Below are positions 1 to 12,101 of a stretch of DNA of 64,000 nucleotides, one piece after another. How positions within the stretch are numbered: the first letter of the stretch is position 1; every line of letters starts with the position of its first letter. The translations under genes and the position numbers were made by a program. Source of the DNA: Anthoceros angustus (Eukaryota; Streptophyta; Anthocerotopsida; Anthocerotales; Anthocerotaceae); the NCBI GenBank assembly GCA_010909165.1, contig VJWM01000019.1, positions 1,240,001 through 1,304,000 on the forward strand. Reading direction: 5' to 3'. The notes under the pieces are model-generated. The model was not told where the DNA came from and searched no databases. It saw only the letters and a program-made list of their open reading frames with translations.

Positions 1-6
1 CTAGGG

Positions 7-258
7 ACCTTAGGATTTGGTTTTCCAGTGCACGCATCAGTGCCCGACCTTGTGGAGAGGTGGCCTATGAGGTATTATGAATTGATTTAAATGCGGTATG
101 GAGAAATGGAATGGAAGAGGTCGGAAAGGAGGTGCGAAATGGGCGACCTTAGGATTTGGTTTTCCCGGTGCACGCATCAAGTGCCCGACCTTGTGGAGGT
201 GGCCTATGAGGTATTATGAATTGGTCGATTTAAATGCGGTATGGAGAAATGGAATGGA
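7..258. repeat. Direct repeat of about 105 bp, two copies
   Basis: The stretch beginning accttaggatttggttttcc at position 7 recurs at about 148. It carries the same order of words (gtgcacgcatca, gtgcccgaccttgtggag, ggcctatgaggtattatgaa, tttaaatgcggtatgg). The copies differ by short insertions and deletions. No coding role is visible. Confidence 0.85.
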
Positions 259-1331
259 AACAAGAATGGCGTTGTTCGGGATATCAACCGTGACGGAGAA
301 CCATGTTATGGCGTACTTGGCGAGGATGCGAGTGCCGGTGGAAGGAGAACCAAGTGCGGTAGTGAAGGCACAAAATGTAAGGGTGGTTGCGGTTGGGAAT
401 GGAGTGATGGTGCGAGCACGGGCTTATGATGAGCGTCAGCAAGCGACAACTTAGGCCATAGGTTCCGTCATGCGGTTCATGTAATTCGTTGGAACTGCGG
501 ATGACGATTTTGCGTTGCCGGCGGGCTGCTGCGATGCGGCGGCCGCGTGCGATGTACAGCGCCTAGTTGCGGATCGTTGTAAGTGCGATGCGTCGCGATG
601 CGCATTCAATGTTCTGAAAATACGTGAAATTTGAGTAAACTGCGCACATCATTGGCACCGCGGCCGGATCGGAAGTGCGGCGCGGATAGCACGATCAATT
701 TCGAAAATGCGAGAAATTTAAAGGCGGGCGTCATAGGCGGATCGTGGGATCAAGATGGCGATGCCGATGCATGATTTGCGTTCAAAGCGGGAGGTGGAGG
801 AGGAGGGCGGACGCGCGCGCGGAAGGGGCGCGAGGAAGAGGGGAGGGAGGGAGGGAGGGGTGGGAGGCCATGGACATCCGTTGCGATCGTCCGAGCGGAA
901 GGTGGAGTGGCCTGGCCGCGGTGGCGGGATCACCGATGGCGCACCACCTTGGGAGGCGTTTGGGCGTCGATCGTGGATGTGCACCAAGTGGAGACAGGTC
1001 GGCCCGTGGCGATCGCATCTGCGTGGGTCACCCATGAATTCTCAAACCTCGCTTGATTGCGGTGGATTGCACAGGCGGCGTTTTCCATTGCCCGACCATG
1101 CTTGGTTACGGCTTTCCGAAGGAGGCGTCTGACTCGCCCACAACGGCGGCAAGCGGCGGCTATGTGGCCTCCATGCGGAAATGTAAGCATTCGCGGTCGG
1201 CGTCTCGGAGCCTCACAAGCCTTGTGTGTGCGGTGGTATGATCCATTCGAGTTTGCGGCGACACAGGCGTGGGCGATGGGCCGTCGTCCTGCGGCGATCC
1301 GGCGGCGGCGTCGCGGGCGCGGGGCAGTAGC

Positions 1332-4051
1332 GATGGGAGAAGTGGAGGAAGGGCGGCGACATGCAATGTTTGTGGCATGAGGTTGGCGGGGATGTGGGGC
1401 TTGGAGCACGGTTGTATTGTCGAAGGCGCCGCCGTCCTCGGGAAGGCTCCATGCGGAGGACGATGCGCAGACGGTGGCGCGGGAGGCCGTGGGCGGCGGT
1501 GGCTCGCGCTCGGCGGCAGTGGGCCGGTGTGGGAGTGGGAGAGCCCGGCAATCACTCCACGGACTCGCATGCGAGGCGTACATAGCCGGGAGGCGAAATG
1601 TGTCTGCTGGTCCGGGAAATGGGTACTCATGGTATTGGAGGTTGCATTGTCCGCATGCACAAAGATTTCATTTTCTGTGGAGAAGACGATTGTGGCCTGA
1701 CCATTGAGGTGGGTTGGAGGTGGTGAAGGTGCCTCGGTGGGCGGTGTCATGAGCATGGGGCACGGAATCTTTGGAGCAGCAAAGAATTGGCATGGCACGT
1801 TGGTGCCGTTGTGGATGCACGCGAACCGGATTGCAATCTGCGTGCACGACCATCGAGATAGGAGCATGACCATGCTCTGTGAGAAGTCAATGGAGGCTTA
1901 CGTGTGGGAGTTCGTGTGAGAAGGGCGCCTTTTCGGCAATCACCGTCGCGAAAGTGGAGAGCGGGTTGGATGGCACCCTATGGTCGCGGTGGAGGGAATG
2001 ATAGCGATGGATGTTACGCAATCGGAGAAGTGGAGTTGGAAGCTAGTGGTGAGGCGGTTGGGCGGAATGGGACCGGCGTCACATGTGGGCCAAGACCCGG
2101 CGATGGAATATGCATGAGGCTCGTTTCTCGGCGGTGGGACATTGAGCATCCTCCCGAGTTGGATCAACACAATTTTTGTGGGCGCGTCATTGCCGTTCGT
2201 GTACAGCAGGGGGAGCATTTCATATGTTACTTGGACTTGAATCGAGCGAAGAGGGTATTCCAAACACTGGAAGCATGTGACACGATCATCGGGGCATGCC
2301 ACACAATGAAGTCGCACGGGATCGCTCGATAGCTGGAAGATCCCATGCCTTTTTGTTTGCGAGGGGCCGTCGTGGAACCCTGCGATTGAGGTAAGGCGGC
2401 GAGTTACATCGTTTCGGGTTTGCCAAGCGCTGAAGAAAAGCGGGAGGCGGGCCATCGACATTTGTCGGTGATGCGATGGGCGAGGAAGTGTGTATGCATG
2501 CGGCGAGCGGCCCATTTGTTCAGCAGACGGCGGTGTTTGTGCGTCTGGTTTGGAAGTGTTCTGGAGTGCACTTGCGCAGCACTTCAAACAATGAATGTGC
2601 GGAACCAAAAGTGAACCGTGATAGCTACGGCTTTGACGAACTTGCGGTGATCTACCTCGGCGATCAGGCGGCGAGGTGGTGCGCGCCGGGCAGGGGCAGT
2701 AGATGGGAGAAGTGGAGGAGCAGGCGGCACGGCGTCGCAATGTTCGCCGGTGACATGAGGTTGGGCGGGGATGTGGGGCTTGGGCACGGTTTTGGTATGG
2801 CCGTCCCGGAAGGAGCTTCCTCGCGGAAGGCTCCATGCGAAGAGGACGGCGGGATCACGGGGGCGGTGGCGCGGGAGGTGGGCGGCGGTGGCTCGCGCCG
2901 GCGGCCGTGGAGCCGGTGTGGGAGTGGGAGAGCCCGGCAATCACTCCACGGACTCGCATGTCGAGCGCGTCTACACCGGGAGGCGAAATGATCGATCTGG
3001 TCAGGAAATGGGTACTCATGGTATTGGAGGTTGCGGGATTATGTGCACAAAGATTTCATTTTCTGTGGAGAGATTGTGAAGCGAAGTGGGTTGGAGGTGG
3101 GCGAAGGTGCCTCGTGGGCGTGTGTCATGGCATGGGGACGGAATCTTTGGAGCAGAAGGCGGCATGGCACGTTGGTGCCGTTGTGGATGCAATTCGCGAA
3201 GACCCGATTGCAATCTGCGTGCACGACCATCGAGAGCCGGTGTGACCATGCTCGAGAAGTCAATGGAGGCTTACGTGTGGGAGTTTTCACGGAGAAGGAA
3301 GGGCCTTTTCGGCAATCACCGTTCGAAAGTGGAGGAGGCGGTTGGATGGCACCTATATGGTGCGGTGGAGGAATGATAGCGATGGATGTCCTGCAATCGG
3401 AGAAGTGGAGTTGGAAGCTAGTGGTGAGGCGGTTGGGCGGAATGGGACCGGCGTCACATGTGGGCCAAGACCCGGCGATGGAATATGCATGAGGCTCGTT
3501 TCTCGGCGGTGGGACATTGAGCATCCTCCCGAGTTGGATCAACACAATTTTTGTGGGCGCGTCATTGCCGTTCGTGTACAGCAGGGGGAGCATTTCATAT
3601 GTTACTTGGACTTGAATCGAGCGAAGAGGGTATTCCAAACACTGGAAGCATGTGACACGATCATCGGGGCATGCCACACAATGAAGTCGCACGGGATCGC
3701 TCGATAGCTGGAAGATCCCATGCCTTTTGTTTGCGAGGGGCCGTCGTGGAACCCTGCGATTGAGGTAAGGCGGCGAGTTACATCGTTTGCGGGTTTGCCA
3801 AGCGACTGAAGAATGAAGGGAGGCGGGCCATCGACATTTGTCGGTGATGCGATGGGCGAGGAAGTGTGTATGCATGCGGCGAGCGGCCATTTGTTCAGCA
3901 GACGGCGGTGTGTGGTGCGTCTGGTTTGGAAGTGTTCTGGAGTGCACTTGCGCAGCACTTCAAACAATGAATCAAGCGGATACCAAAAGTGAACCGTGAT
4001 AGCTACGGGCGCTTTCGAACTTCTGCGGTGATCTACCTCGGCGATCACGGT
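1332..4051. repeat. Tandem duplication, unit about 1.37 kb
   Basis: Copy A is about 1332-2689 and copy B about 2700-4051. The words gatgggagaagtggagga (1333/2702), attgagcatcctcccgag (2141/3516, offset 1375) and aagtgaaccgtgatagctac (about 2609/3986) recur in the same order. The segment 2030-2340 versus 3405-3715 is almost identical. Elsewhere the copies differ mainly by small indels. Both copies hold the same plus-strand open stretch ending HTMKSHGIAR then stop, which I do not recognise. Confidence 0.9.
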
Positions 4052-6069
4052 GTGTGCAAACCCCATAGCGCCGGGGCCGTCCGTGGAACACAAATCGGAG
4101 TGGCATCGCTAACTGATCGAGCCGTCCACTTTGTCACGAAACCCTTGGCTGGACATGCCATTACTCGGAAAGTGTTAGGAGGATCGAAATCGGCCATTTG
4201 TTCAGGAGAGGTGCATTTGGGGTTTGAGCGGGAGGAAGGCGCATGGGCAAGGAAAAGCGCTCATGGGAAGTAGGCGGTAGCGGTCTGGAGGTGTTGAGGC
4301 CAGAAGTCTCCACCTTGGCCATCACGTGGGGCAAAAAGCGGCGTGAAGGGTGCCCATGGGGCCTTGCAGCCTTCGGGCAGCGGAAGAAGGAGGAAGATGG
4401 TGGGCGGTCGCCCGGCCGCGCATCAGAGGTCATGGCGGAAGCCCATCATCATCGAGACGGTGAAAACTTGAGGCAATTCTCGTGCGAGGCAGTGGGGATG
4501 AGGGGCTGGAAGGTGGAGATGAAGGGATGCATAGGAGGCAGGGGTCGCACACATAAGCGTATGATTTGGCGGTGCCACGCAGCAGGAGAGACCATTGAAA
4601 GGCCTACCCAGCTGGGCTGCGGCTTGAGCAGTGGCGAGGCTCCACACGCCGGCTGCGGCATGGCGCGGGTGTATGGGAGGTTGTCCGTGGAGGAGGTGTG
4701 CTGATTGCCACGCACACACCCATCACAGCAGCGTGAACGGAATGATTCGTGCGGGCAGCTGGATGGAATCGAAATCCCAAGGAGGCGGGTCACGAGGCTG
4801 CGTTTGATGCGGCCGGAGCACATACGACAGTCGGCGATGCGCATCCGCGCGTCGATACACCAATCGACACCCATGTACATGTGGCATATGGATTGTAAGT
4901 GCGTGATGCGAGGGGTATGCGATGTTCGCGGGTTGGCGTTGAGAAGTGAGGAGTTGTGGCGCAATCGGTAAGGTGCTGTGTTGCCTTGTCTTGCGACTTA
5001 TGACAAGATGTACCAATTCTACTTGAGTGCATGGGGCCATAGATGGGGCAACCCATTCGTCCCACAGTTGGTACTGGAGGATAACAAGCGAGCAGCGATT
5101 TTCAACGCCTATGTGGGCGGTGAGGAAGTTTGGGCATCCGCGGATTCGGTCGGACTACGCGAGCACAACTAATAAGGCGGATATGAGGCGAGGCCAAGGG
5201 CACATGGAAGCAACTTCATCCGGCCCCTCATGCACAACCGGGTAAAAGTTAGGTGCTTGGTCTCCGTTTTCCTTATGGCTGGCGGTGGTGAAGTCGATGA
5301 ATGCGGGATTATTGCGGAGGATTGAGCATTTGGCGGTCCTTGGGAGAAGTGGGCATTCCTCTACAAGGGTACATGATGGATATGGTGAGGAGCGTGACTG
5401 GACATCACCAACCCACAGCATCCATTCCACGTGACCTTCATGCCCACGATGAGGCGGAGCTCGGCGTTGGAGGCGGTATGGAATAGGCCTTGCGGAAGAT
5501 CGAGGCAGCGGAGACATTCCGGCCATGTGCTATCGCATTCAAGAAGAAGGTCGACTACAAGGGTGGGTGCGACCACCGCATATGGGGTGAGGAGGGCGAT
5601 GGCGAGGAGTTCGATGTGGGTGGCCCTCGGTATGCACAAAGCGTGGCCCCGAGATGCCACCACTCGTGACATAAATTGCTGAGGTGAGCAATACTGTCCA
5701 TTCATTTTATGCATGTTCTGACATTGTGGAGGAGGAGGGCGCGCCAGCGCCATTTGTGCGAGCACGGAGGCCCGGCTTCGTATGGGCCGCTTCTTGGGTT
5801 GTCAGAGCTGCAGATGGCGAGGACAATGCATATGCAAAGGGATTGCAGGACATGGACTTCCTCCGGACATGTATCGGTGCACATGGCACTAACAACACTC
5901 TGCGGTGCGAGAGCCACGAGGGCGCATTGCCCGAATACCTCCACCGGTGGGCCAGGTGAAGCCACCCGTGGGCGTGGGCCATCACCTGCTGCGGTCATGG
6001 TGCACGAGGTGTGAGGCGTGTGGCCCAGTTGCAGCCTTAGGAGCTAGGTGGTGGAGAAAATTGATTTGT

Positions 6070-6134
6070 CGCTCACCATGACACAGGAGGCGGTGACATT
6101 TTGCGCTCACCATGACTGGGAGGCGGTGACAATT
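6070..6134. repeat. Two-copy short tandem repeat
   Basis: The words gctcaccatgac and aggcggtgaca occur twice in succession, about 31 bp apart. Confidence 0.8.
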
Positions 6135-6819
6135 TGGATTTGTTTGTTACGGCGTTTTGAGAGTTGAGCCCGGTGGTGGCTTTGTTGTGGTGCAATGTAA
6201 AGGCTGGTTTGTGAAGATGGTGTGCGCTTCATGAGGCTGTGTGGCCTTGTCGCCTGACGCCTTTGGATGGCTGCGATAGCGCCGTGGCGTACATAAGCGC
6301 ACGCTATCGAGCGAAGGGCTGTACACCTTCATGCCTCCCTGTCTCCTCCTCACGCTATCTCCCATCAAGCCACGGTGACGGTTCGTGATGGCAGCGGAGC
6401 AAGCGGCGGGCGAGATGGGGTCATGCGAAAGGATGTCCGATGGCCCATGCCCTCACAGCCTAAAAGCGAAAACATTGTGTGTCACACACAACCAGAAAAG
6501 ATTCGACACAAACACCATTAGTGACGAGATCGGGACACGAGGCGGCGCGCGCGATGTCGTCAAGTGTGGCAGAAGTTTTCCCGCCGTATGCGGCCGGAAA
6601 ACTTCTTTGGTCACAATGGAAAAAAACCCTAAAGGGCCCGTGTGACGAGATCGGTATTCCATACGGAAGACACCACACGTCACGAACAACACGCGGCAGC
6701 TTTATGTGACTAGATAATGTATGTATGTACACAAGGGAAATACTTTTGGTGGATTTCCAGGCTGGAAGCCTGCCAGGTGCCAAAGATGAGATAACGAACT
6801 GGGCGCCAATGGCGTTGTG

Positions 6820-9800
6820 ATGTTCGACAACGCCATGTTGCTCCGCACTGGCCATGGAGCTCGGCCATGGCTACCTACTCCAACCCTATCTCTTGAAACT
6901 CGTCCCCGGCAGTGCATTGGGGTCAATTTGGATGTTGCGAGACCCTGTAATCGGTCTCGGCATTCTGCATGTTGTGGATTGCCTTCTCTTCCCGCCAGCC
7001 TGTTGAAGCCGGGCCCAGGCGTTGGTAGAGGAGGGCTTGCTGGACGCAAGCAGCAGGTTCGGGCTTGGAGGGTTCGATCTGGGCGGAGCAGTGTAAGCTG
7101 GACCTTGCAATTCTTGTTCTTGAGGGAATTCTTGCTCGTTAGGGTCCTACGTGGCATCGTCTTGGACGGCCTCTGTCGTGAGCAAAATAAATTGTGGGGA
7201 CTTGCTGAAATGGAATCCTGAAAGGTGCCCGAACTTGTTTTCCGAGATTGAATTTAGCTGCCTGTCCTGTCTGAATTTAAGATTGCATGTCAGAGCCACA
7301 AGCGAGTTTGGATGCGAGTTAGTGATGGACTTTTTCCAACCGACTCATCGATGTCTCAGCCATGTTGTTCATTGTGTTTGCGGTTGATCAGGTTCACTCC
7401 TCTTGACCTCTCGCTTTGGTTCACTAGGGCGAGCCAGGGCAGGAAGAAGAGGACAGTGAAGATGAAGACCCTGCTTACGAAAGCGTGGACTATGTGTTCT
7501 TTATGGCTCGTAAGAGCTTTTACCAAGTGTGTAGGTCATTGACGAAGTCTGCTCGAGGATGGCTTCCACCTATTATTTCGACCCAATTGGTACCGTATTT
7601 CAGACTTCGAGCTTGCCAGTTTTTCCTTTCTTTCGTTTTCCTGTAGCAAAGGGTTGAATCTCTTAATGCACGCCTTGCTGTAAATGTAACTCAATTTTCA
7701 ACTCTTGTTCTGTGGCAGATTTCGTTTACTGTAGGCGGAGTTGTGCTTCTTTCTGCTCTTTGGGTGTTCAAAGCTTTTCTTGAGGTCTGCTTCTGTGTTC
7801 AATGTACAAATTCTGCACAGGCTGCATGTTACTGTTTTGTATTGCTCTTGACAACATGTGTCGCATGTAGGTTGGGTGTGTGGCTGGAACATTTGCCTTC
7901 GTGGCCATTGTGGCAATCCGCATGGTCTGGTCCTTCATTGCTTACTTTGGAGATTCTTCGGTCAATGGAACCCCGCCTGACGATAAAGGCAGATACCGAT
8001 GGAGCTTTTCTCAACCAGAGTAGTCAAGATATCTCCTTTGTATAGATTGTGGACCCGCTGCCGTTCAATGAATGGCTATCACAAAGTTTAGGTCACTTGT
8101 TAGTCTTTGCTTCCTCAGTAACATGGCGCTCTGAATCCTCGTGCTCATCATGGATTCTTCTTCTTCTTAGGTAGATGAACGGTGGCACCTTCATGGGGTA
8201 ATGCCCATATCTGAATTTGGTTGTAACTCACGTGCGGGGCGAATTTTTTCTATCAACAGTTCAGTCAAAGCCTTGTTGCCTCCGAGCTATGGAAGGAAGG
8301 TATAGACGCAGCAGCAATGGATTGGGTTATCAGATACTTGGGCATGTTATCCTTCCAGTATAGCTGACGTTGGCGCATGCATATCCCTACTTGAGATGAT
8401 TCACAGTAGACCATACAGACTCACAGTTTAAAAGTGACTGGTAGTAGACGCTTTGAAAGCATGCCTCAAGGGAAGACCTCTAGCTCTGGAGTTTTGAGTC
8501 TGCCAGACCAATTTAGAGACTCTTGGAAGGTGTTGCACCTGAGGAATCACATGCCTCTCTTGAGATGTTATGCTGTTCGCCTGATCCCTCCAACTGGCTC
8601 TGCGGTTACGTACTATGCAGCCCTCACCATGTCTCAGGTAACCTCTTCTCTTTGCCACCTCTGAAAGATAACCTGTTCCATCTATTTTAACAGGCTAGAG
8701 GGTTGAACCTCTGACTCGGCTTCACGTTTCTCGTCATCCAGTTACTGAACGTTTGCTTGTGAAGGTTGCAGGAATGGCTCTGGGAGTGTCATGTGCGACA
8801 CCTGTGCTTGGTCCAGTTCTGGGAACTCTTGCGGTTGCCTCTGCATCTGTGGCTGCTGCTCAGGTTCTCAATGCCTGGATTGGATCAATGTAGAGCATTT
8901 TTTTTTCTTAATGGTCAATAATGTTGAGTTTTCTATATCTATGTAGAGCATTTTCACCCTATGGATATCTGAGGTTGTATAGATTCTTAAGGAACTGTAG
9001 CAGACAATACGATAGAATCGCAGCACTGCAAACGGTCTGACAGCTCTGGTGGTTTGCAGGTTTCATTCACCCTCAGAAATTTGTGCAAAAGCTCTACCTG
9101 TAAGCAAGCACAACATTTTCTTCCCAGGAAGCAGGTCTTATTTTATGCTGTCTTCGGAGTTGTTGCATTCAAGGTTGGGTGCTAAACCTCTTCAGGGTTC
9201 TGTTCCCATTCTTGTTCTGTGATTTATGAACCCGTGTAGTGATTTTCTCCCGACAGGTGCTTGGGGGAAGATGTCGAAATCTGATGCCAAGTGATGTGGT
9301 TCACCCCGGGGCACTTGCGCGTGCGTCTGTTCCAGGTACGTATCAGATCTGATTCTGAAGGAAGTCCAGATTGGTAGGCATGGCCGAGACTGACTGTTCA
9401 ACTGGTTTATGCAGCTAAAGGACCCAAATACGTTGGCACAGGCAGTGCAGAGTCCCAAGTAATCAGAGAAGTTTACAAGCGGGATGGCTGTCACCACTGT
9501 GGCAAGCGAGCAGGAGACGCGTAAGCATCAGGCATTTGTCTGTTTTTGATAGTTGCGGAGTTCCCGTTGAACTTTTAGCAGTCCATAGAATGTGCTAAGT
9601 GGAGCTTTTTATTTTTCTTTTTTCTTTTTGGCAGAATTGCGGATCATATGCCCCCCAATGTCCTCGTTCATGGAAGGGGATGGTCCAAAACGTTTGTCAA
9701 TGGTGAAGGTGGAGCAGCCGTCCCACGCAGCGGCAAATCCTCCGTACTCACTGAGAATCTGGTGTCCTATCTTTTGCATGGTACACATGAACTAAGGCAG

Positions 9801-10066
9801 CGGTACTTTCCACAATGCGTGAACTGCATGAAGCTCCAAAGCGTCTCGCTGCGTCACGGGAAGCTATCTTTGGTGTTTCACTTTCGACGAGCATTTCCTG
9901 AAGTAAGCTTATTTCCGGACCGCTGTTCTGTGTTGCCTACAATCGGCTTTGACAATCAACACCAACACGTGTTTGGCGCATTTTGCAGCCACCTTTCCTC
10001 GCAGGATTCTGTCTGGGGACCCTGCAGCTGGACGACAGGGAAGATGGCAAAGACAGGGAGGACTAA
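6820..10066 (+). CDS. Multi-pass membrane protein with C-terminal HNH-like zinc domain
   Basis: This is a multi-exon gene of unknown function. Exon 1 (ATG 6820) encodes an Arg/Ser/Leu-rich, acid-poor N-terminus typical of a plastid or mitochondrial presequence and ends before a gtaagc donor near 7092. The exon from 7429 is acidic (GEPGQEEEDSEDEDP). Later exons encode about four hydrophobic segments: FTVGGVVLLSALWVFKAF (7720s), a segment from 7871, one near 8768-8870, and VLFYAVFGVVAFKV (9140s). The last part holds DGCHHCGKRAGD, then ADHMPPN, then PQCVNC. These are two CxxC pairs flanking a D-H pair, as in HNH/treble-clef nucleases. The final intron is 9903-9988 and the stop is TAA at 10064. 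Exon borders between 8030 and 8460 are not settled. Whether it cuts nucleic acid is unknown, and the zinc motif could be structural only. Confidence 0.68.
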
Positions 10067-10466
10067 TCGGTAGCTGGGAAACGTAAGAAATAATCATTTT
10101 TTGATAAGAATCCGAGCTAGTGTAGCTGTCCCTTGCTTTCAATAAATCTGATGTCACTCGCTCACGGAGAATTCGACGTCGTTGGTTGTGCACGGAGATG
10201 AACGACCAACGACTCGAATTCAGGTGGGCAGTCTGTTGGACATTAACAAGAGGGAACGATGGCTGCCCTTCTCTTGTTTGCAATAATAGTTTCGTGTCGA
10301 CATCGAGTTTGCGATGGTGCTGTATGTCAGAATTTTCCTTCCTCCTGACTTCGGTTAAGATGTACAAAATGCAAGCCTGCAAAGCCTCTTGCGCCCAATG
10401 AATGCCCACTGTTCTCCAATGTGGCAGTGAGCCAAAACAGCGCCAGGAACAGAGTCGTAGGAGACG
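10067..10466. other. Convergent 3' intergenic stretch
   Basis: This lies between two convergent genes and presumably contains both 3' UTRs. An aataaa word occurs at about 10140 on the plus strand. Nothing else was seen. Confidence 0.5.
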
Positions 10467-11309
10467 TCACCGTTCCCAGAGCGGTAGAGTAGAAGCTGGG
10501 TCCGCTTCAGCAGTCAATATCCGAGGATTCTGCACCACACCACAGCAGAGTGTGTGAGCTTCAGGCTTTCTGCTGTTTTGCGGTACAGGGGAGGAGTGCA
10601 AGGCAATCGAAAATACCGGCTTCTCGGAAGCTTCGTCCAGTTCAAACACATCGACAGTAAGCCTAGCAATTTCCTGGAAGGCAGACTTCTTCACCGCCTC
10701 ATCATCGCTCTCCAGCTCCTCAAACGCAGCATCAAAGCACTCGTGCCAAAACCTGCTGATCCGGATGTGCGGATCCTTGAGGTACTTGTCCCAAACCCAC
10801 CGCACGACCTCAGCTCTTGCCGCCAGCTCCTGCAAAAGCACAAGCACCAAAACTCTAGAACCGGCATCATACAGAACCAAGTGATGCCCCAACACACGAG
10901 AAAGGTAAAACAACACACCCAGCCAGCGAGTCCGGCTGCCTCCCGCTTCCCGCCGCCTCCAGGAATTCTCCCCTCCCGCCGGTCATCCACCTCATTCATC
11001 AGCAACGAGGCCTAAACAAACAAAACACCCGCATCAGCACAAACCAATTAAACGCATCGCTTCCTGTCCAAAACTCCATCAAAACAGTTCACACAGTTAA
11101 CTCACTAGGGCATCCATCCTGTGATCGGCCAGCCTGTCGCTGAAGGGGTACATCCCCACGGACCATCTGACCGCAATCCCTGCACTTCCAGAGAGAACCG
11201 ACCACACCGCCAGGCACAGGATGACAGTGAGGCCCCCTGTCTTGTACCGATTTTTCCCGACCCAGGCGCCCGCGGGAGGAGCCACACTCTCCTTCCCATC
11301 CTCCTCCAT
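10467..11309 (-). CDS. Unrecognised single-TM protein, probably organellar
   Basis: Read on the minus strand, ATG 11309 opens MEEDGKESVAPP, followed by one hydrophobic segment (TVILCLAVWSVLSG, about residues 26-42). A donor gtgagt follows at about 11100. The second exon (from about 11014) contains ASLLMNEVDDRREGR. The third (from about 10829) contains ELAARAEVVRWVWDKYLKDP and an acidic helical stretch with RFWHECFDAAFEELES. A further intron is likely (CCG|gtattt to gtgcag), leading to NPRILTAEADP and TGA at 10467. That intron is in frame, so retention would not break the protein. The aromatic-rich middle region looks conserved in style, but I cannot name the family. An upstream transit-peptide exon is possible. 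The gene converges with its left neighbour and diverges from the PRXL2-like gene. Confidence 0.6.
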
Positions 11310-12101
11310 CACGTTCCAGAGACCAATCGATCACCTACTCTACAGCCTCGTAGCATAGAATGTACATCCGCAGCTCCCTGACCAAAACCAGAGCCCCGGC
11401 ATCGCGCAAGCCTAGCAGCTGCGCTCCATCCTCCTCCTCGCTCGCGCTGCCTCCAAGAACCGGCTACCGGAACCTTCCTCGAAGAAACCTCTCCTCCATC
11501 TCCAGAAAACCGCAAAGAAAGGCCCCCCTATCCCCGCTCCAAGAAGAGGCCTAATGCGGCCCTTCCGCCGCCAGGACAAAATGCTGCTGTGCGCGGTGTC
11601 CCCGCCGCCAAGCCCTCCCGGGTCCCGGGACCCGCCGGTCGCCGCATTCTCGCGTCGCCGTGCTGCCTCTCGTCGACCTCCCGGCCCGGCAGCCTACAAC
11701 ATGGTAGCGCCACTCCAGGAGGGCGACAGCGGCAGCCACAGTTACCTGCCAGGTCCCAACTATCATTCCCCTCCCATGGCTCCACGGAACGGATACCAAA
11801 CGGAACAGGCGTCACGCTTTCTCTGCTCCCCGCACGGCCTGGCCATCTGGAGTCTGGAGTCCTGTGGCAAGCTTTTGTGGTGGGCGATTCTAAACAATCT
11901 GGTGGGCGATTCTAGCAATCTGGTGGGCGATTCTAGCAATCTGGTGGGCGGTTCTATACAATCTGGTGGGCGATTCTATACAATCTGGTGGGCGATTCTA
12001 GGCAAGCTTGGGGGCGATTCTAGGCAAGCTGTTGGATTTGAATTCAATCCAAAGGAATTTTCTAGCGTTGGATCTTTTCGTTGTGGCTGGAGCTGCTGAG
12101 C
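11310..12101. promoter_or_regulatory. Divergent intergenic region between two genes
   Basis: About 790 bp separates the start codons of the minus-strand one-TM gene and the plus-strand PRXL2-like gene. The proximal half is GC-rich and open in several frames on both strands, so an unrecognised 5' exon cannot be excluded. The distal half carries a seven-copy minisatellite. I see no clear TATA box. Confidence 0.45.
11877..12033 (+). repeat. Minisatellite, about 7 copies of a 21-22 bp unit
   Basis: The unit tggtgggcgattctagcaat repeats head-to-tail with small changes (taaacaat, tagcaat, tatacaat, taggcaag). It lies 70-225 bp upstream of the ATG of the next gene, so it falls in the promoter or 5' UTR. 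Confidence 0.9.

Larger units (their letters stand above)
259..6815. other. GC-rich repeat-bearing region without a supported gene
   Basis: Many overlapping open frames occur on both strands, as expected in CpG-rich DNA with few stop codons. None shows a recognisable domain, a plausible exon-intron series or a conserved motif. The main structure is the 1.37-kb tandem duplication listed separately. Frames of 298 and 302 codons on the minus strand (around 1940-2836 and 3039-3947) exist only because the duplicated block is open on that strand in both copies. I see no transposase, reverse transcriptase or integrase motif. Confidence 0.6.

Noticed and set aside
1940-3947. Two ~300-codon minus-strand frames in the GC-rich repeat block
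   Set aside because: They coincide with the tandem duplication, show no domain, and equally long frames overlap them on the other strand.
4955-4985. tRNA A-box-like word tggcgcaatcggtaagg
   Set aside because: No B box or cloverleaf pairing follows within tRNA distance.
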